This document shows positions 5,956 to 7,029 of a stretch of DNA of 7,029 nt, piece by piece. Location: the NCBI GenBank assembly GCA_016209865.1, contig JACQVL010000238.1, positions 1-7,029 on the forward strand, given 5' to 3'. Position numbers and translations under genes: made by a program. Position 1 is the stretch's first letter. Each line of letters opens with the position of its first letter. Source of the DNA: Candidatus Latescibacterota bacterium (lineage in GTDB: Bacteria > JAAXHH01 > JACQVL01). Below the pieces are notes generated by a model. It was not told the DNA's origin. It made no database searches and saw nothing but the letters and a program-made list of their open reading frames with translations.

Positions 5956-6771
5956 ATGCAGGTCATCTATTTCACCAAATTCCTCAAAGGCTACAGCGCC
6001 GCACAGATCGGCGAGCTGGCGAAGAACCTCAAGTTTGACGGACTCGACCTCGCCATCCGGGCGGGACAGTGCGTCAACCCCTCGAACGTCACGGAAGCCT
6101 TGCCTCAAGCCCTGGAGGTCTGGCGCGCCATGGGGCTTACGGTCCCTCTGGCCACGCTGGAAGGGAGTGCCGTCGATCCTCATCAGCCGGACGTCCAGGC
6201 GATCTTCGAGGCCTGCGGGACGGCGGGGATTCCTTGTATTAAATTGGGCTACTGGACGTGGAAGGCTGGACAGTTCTACTGGGACGATGTGACGAACATC
6301 CGCCGGGCTCTCGACGGGTTCCAGCAGTTGGGAGAACGGTACGGCATCTGCAGCCTGATCCATACTCACAGTGATCGTTTCTACGCCTCCAACGCCTCGG
6401 GCGCGATGCACCTGGTCAGAGGCTTCGACCCCCGCTATATCGGAGTCTACCTCGACCCGGCCCACCTGGCGCTCGACGGAGAGACGCTCCCCATGGCGCT
6501 CGACATCGTTCGAGGCTACCTCAAGATGGTCGGCGTCAAGAACGTGCGGTATCAGCCGTCGACCGCTCACGACGGCCCCCGATGGAAGACGGATTGGTGC
6601 CTGCTGTCCGAAGGGTTGGTGGATTGGCCGGGGACGATCCAGCTCCTGAACGATGCGGGCTACGACGGCCCGCTGAGCGTGCATGGAGAGTATTCCGCCT
6701 CGGAGGAAACGGTCGAGATCCTGAAATCGGTCGCCGCTGACATGGCGTCTCTCAGGAGGTTTGCCTCATGA
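5956..6771 (+). CDS. Xylose-isomerase-like TIM-barrel protein (sugar phosphate isomerase/epimerase family)
   Basis: A 271-residue protein of the xylose-isomerase-like/AP-endonuclease-2 TIM-barrel superfamily, whose members mostly epimerise or isomerise keto-sugars or inositol derivatives with a divalent metal. Conserved landmarks are FDGLDLAIR near the N-terminus, CIKLGYW, LDPAHL with D167 and H170, and the final barrel strand SVHGEY with E245. The metal site is altered against the D-tagatose 3-epimerase type (E, D, H, E). The expected first Glu is replaced by IHTH (H136, H138), and the expected His of the HVKD motif is Gly (G193 in GVKNVRY). D167 and E245 are kept. It may bind metal through H136/H138, as some IHNH-type relatives appear to, or use a different chemistry. 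No signal peptide. It starts 1 nt after the dioxygenase stop and its stop overlaps the next start, which implies coupled translation and shared function. Exact reaction unknown. Confidence 0.85.
   Translation: MQVIYFTKFLKGYSAAQIGELAKNLKFDGLDLAIRAGQCVNPSNVTEALPQALEVWRAMGLTVPLATLEGSAVDPHQPDVQAIFEACGTAGIPCIKLGYWTWKAGQFYWDDVTNIRRALDGFQQLGERYGICSLIHTHSDRFYASNASGAMHLVRGFDPRYIGVYLDPAHLALDGETLPMALDIVRGYLKMVGVKNVRYQPSTAHDGPRWKTDWCLLSEGLVDWPGTIQLLNDAGYDGPLSVHGEYSASEETVEILKSVAADMASLRRFAS
6754..6760 (+). promoter_or_regulatory. Strong ribosome binding site for the hydro-lyase gene
   Basis: AGGAGGT lies 7 nt before the ATG at 6768, inside the last codons of the preceding gene. With the ATGA stop/start overlap (6768-6771) it fixes the start and indicates coupled but efficient translation. 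Confidence 0.8.
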
Positions 6772-7029
6772 ATGAAGCTCAACAAGCCCGCCTGGCCATG
6801 CGTCGCGGGGAGTGGACAGGGCCGACAGTCTACAAAATCCCCGGCTACGTCCAGTGCAACCTGGTCGTCCTGCCGAAAGCAGACGCGTATGAGTTTTTGC
6901 TCTACTGCCAGCGGAACCCCCGCCCCTGCCCGTTGATCGACGTCACCAACCCCGGCGATCCGACCCCGCGCCTGGCCGCGCCCGACGCCGACCTGCGCAC
7001 CGACCTGCCCCGGTACGCCGTCTACCGGC
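6768..7029 (+). CDS. D-glutamate cyclase / putative hydro-lyase family protein (YcsI/DUF1445), 5' part
   Basis: The first 87 residues of a gene that continues past the window; family members are about 260-270 residues long. The visible part carries the family's hallmark strings: ARLAMRRGEWTGPT, PGYVQCNLVVLP, EFLLYCQRNPRPCPL, DVTNPGDP and DLRTDLPRYAVYR. The family includes Bacillus YcsI and the domain of mammalian DGLUCY, which reversibly dehydrates D-glutamate to 5-oxo-D-proline. Many bacterial members are annotated only as putative hydro-lyases, and the substrate here is not proven. The start is the ATG at 6768, which shares an ATGA with the stop of the barrel-protein gene and has AGGAGGT upstream. 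It is the fourth gene of the operon, and its job beside a glycosidase, dioxygenase and isomerase is unclear; dehydration of a sugar acid is one possibility. The catalytic part lies outside the window. Confidence 0.88.
   Translation, partial: MNEAQQARLAMRRGEWTGPTVYKIPGYVQCNLVVLPKADAYEFLLYCQRNPRPCPLIDVTNPGDPTPRLAAPDADLRTDLPRYAVYR

Noticed and set aside
5596-6684. Open frame of 362 codons on the minus strand across the dioxygenase and barrel-protein genes
   Set aside because: It spans two well-supported plus-strand genes and has antisense-type composition and no domain.

Overview
The window is GC-rich bacterial DNA with one large secreted-protein gene on the minus strand (121-2793) and a divergent, tightly packed plus-strand gene set (3084 to beyond 7029). 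No phylum marker is present, so the source is inferred. The secreted protein ends in a FlgD/T9SS-type tail with an NPFNP motif and carries paired dockerin-like calcium loops. That combination is typical of the Bacteroidota/FCB group and of candidate phyla such as Latescibacterota, KSB1, Zixibacteria or Poribacteria. The window also has near-consensus sigma70-type promoters (TTGACA/TTTACA, 17-bp spacers, TATACT) and strong Shine-Dalgarno sites (AGGAGGT, GGAGGG). These argue against a typical Bacteroidota genome and favour a GC-rich FCB-like or candidate-phylum bacterium. The PhyH-type dioxygenase beside a xylose-isomerase-like barrel protein fits the same impression.

Layout. 1-120: a palindromic repeat (copy A) and a weak possible leftward promoter. 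121-2793 (-): exported multidomain protein with signal peptide, Pro-rich linker, beta-propeller-like region, cohesin-like beta domain, dockerin-like pair and C-terminal sorting-type domain. 2794-3083: divergent intergenic region with a well-formed promoter for each side. Between the promoters lie two related GC-rich palindromic elements in opposite orientation (copies C and B). B is a near-identical direct copy of A, so the secreted-protein gene is bracketed by the repeat. 3084-5132 (+): GH51-type alpha-L-arabinofuranosidase-like enzyme, apparently cytoplasmic. 5139-5954 (+): PhyH-family Fe(II)/2-oxoglutarate dioxygenase. 5956-6771 (+): xylose-isomerase-like TIM-barrel protein. 6768-7029 (+): 5' part of a YcsI/DUF1445 (D-glutamate cyclase / putative hydro-lyase) gene, cut by the window edge.

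The four plus-strand genes are separated by 6 nt, 1 nt and a 4-nt ATGA overlap, so they almost certainly form one operon driven from 3011-3039. A plausible reading is intracellular catabolism of a modified arabinose-containing or similar glycoside: the glycosidase releases a sugar, and the dioxygenase and isomerase/epimerase-like protein process the product. The place of a D-glutamate-cyclase-family hydro-lyase in such a pathway is not obvious and is the most interesting functional question here. Each enzyme family is known. What may be undescribed is the combination, together with the repeat architecture around the divergent promoters.
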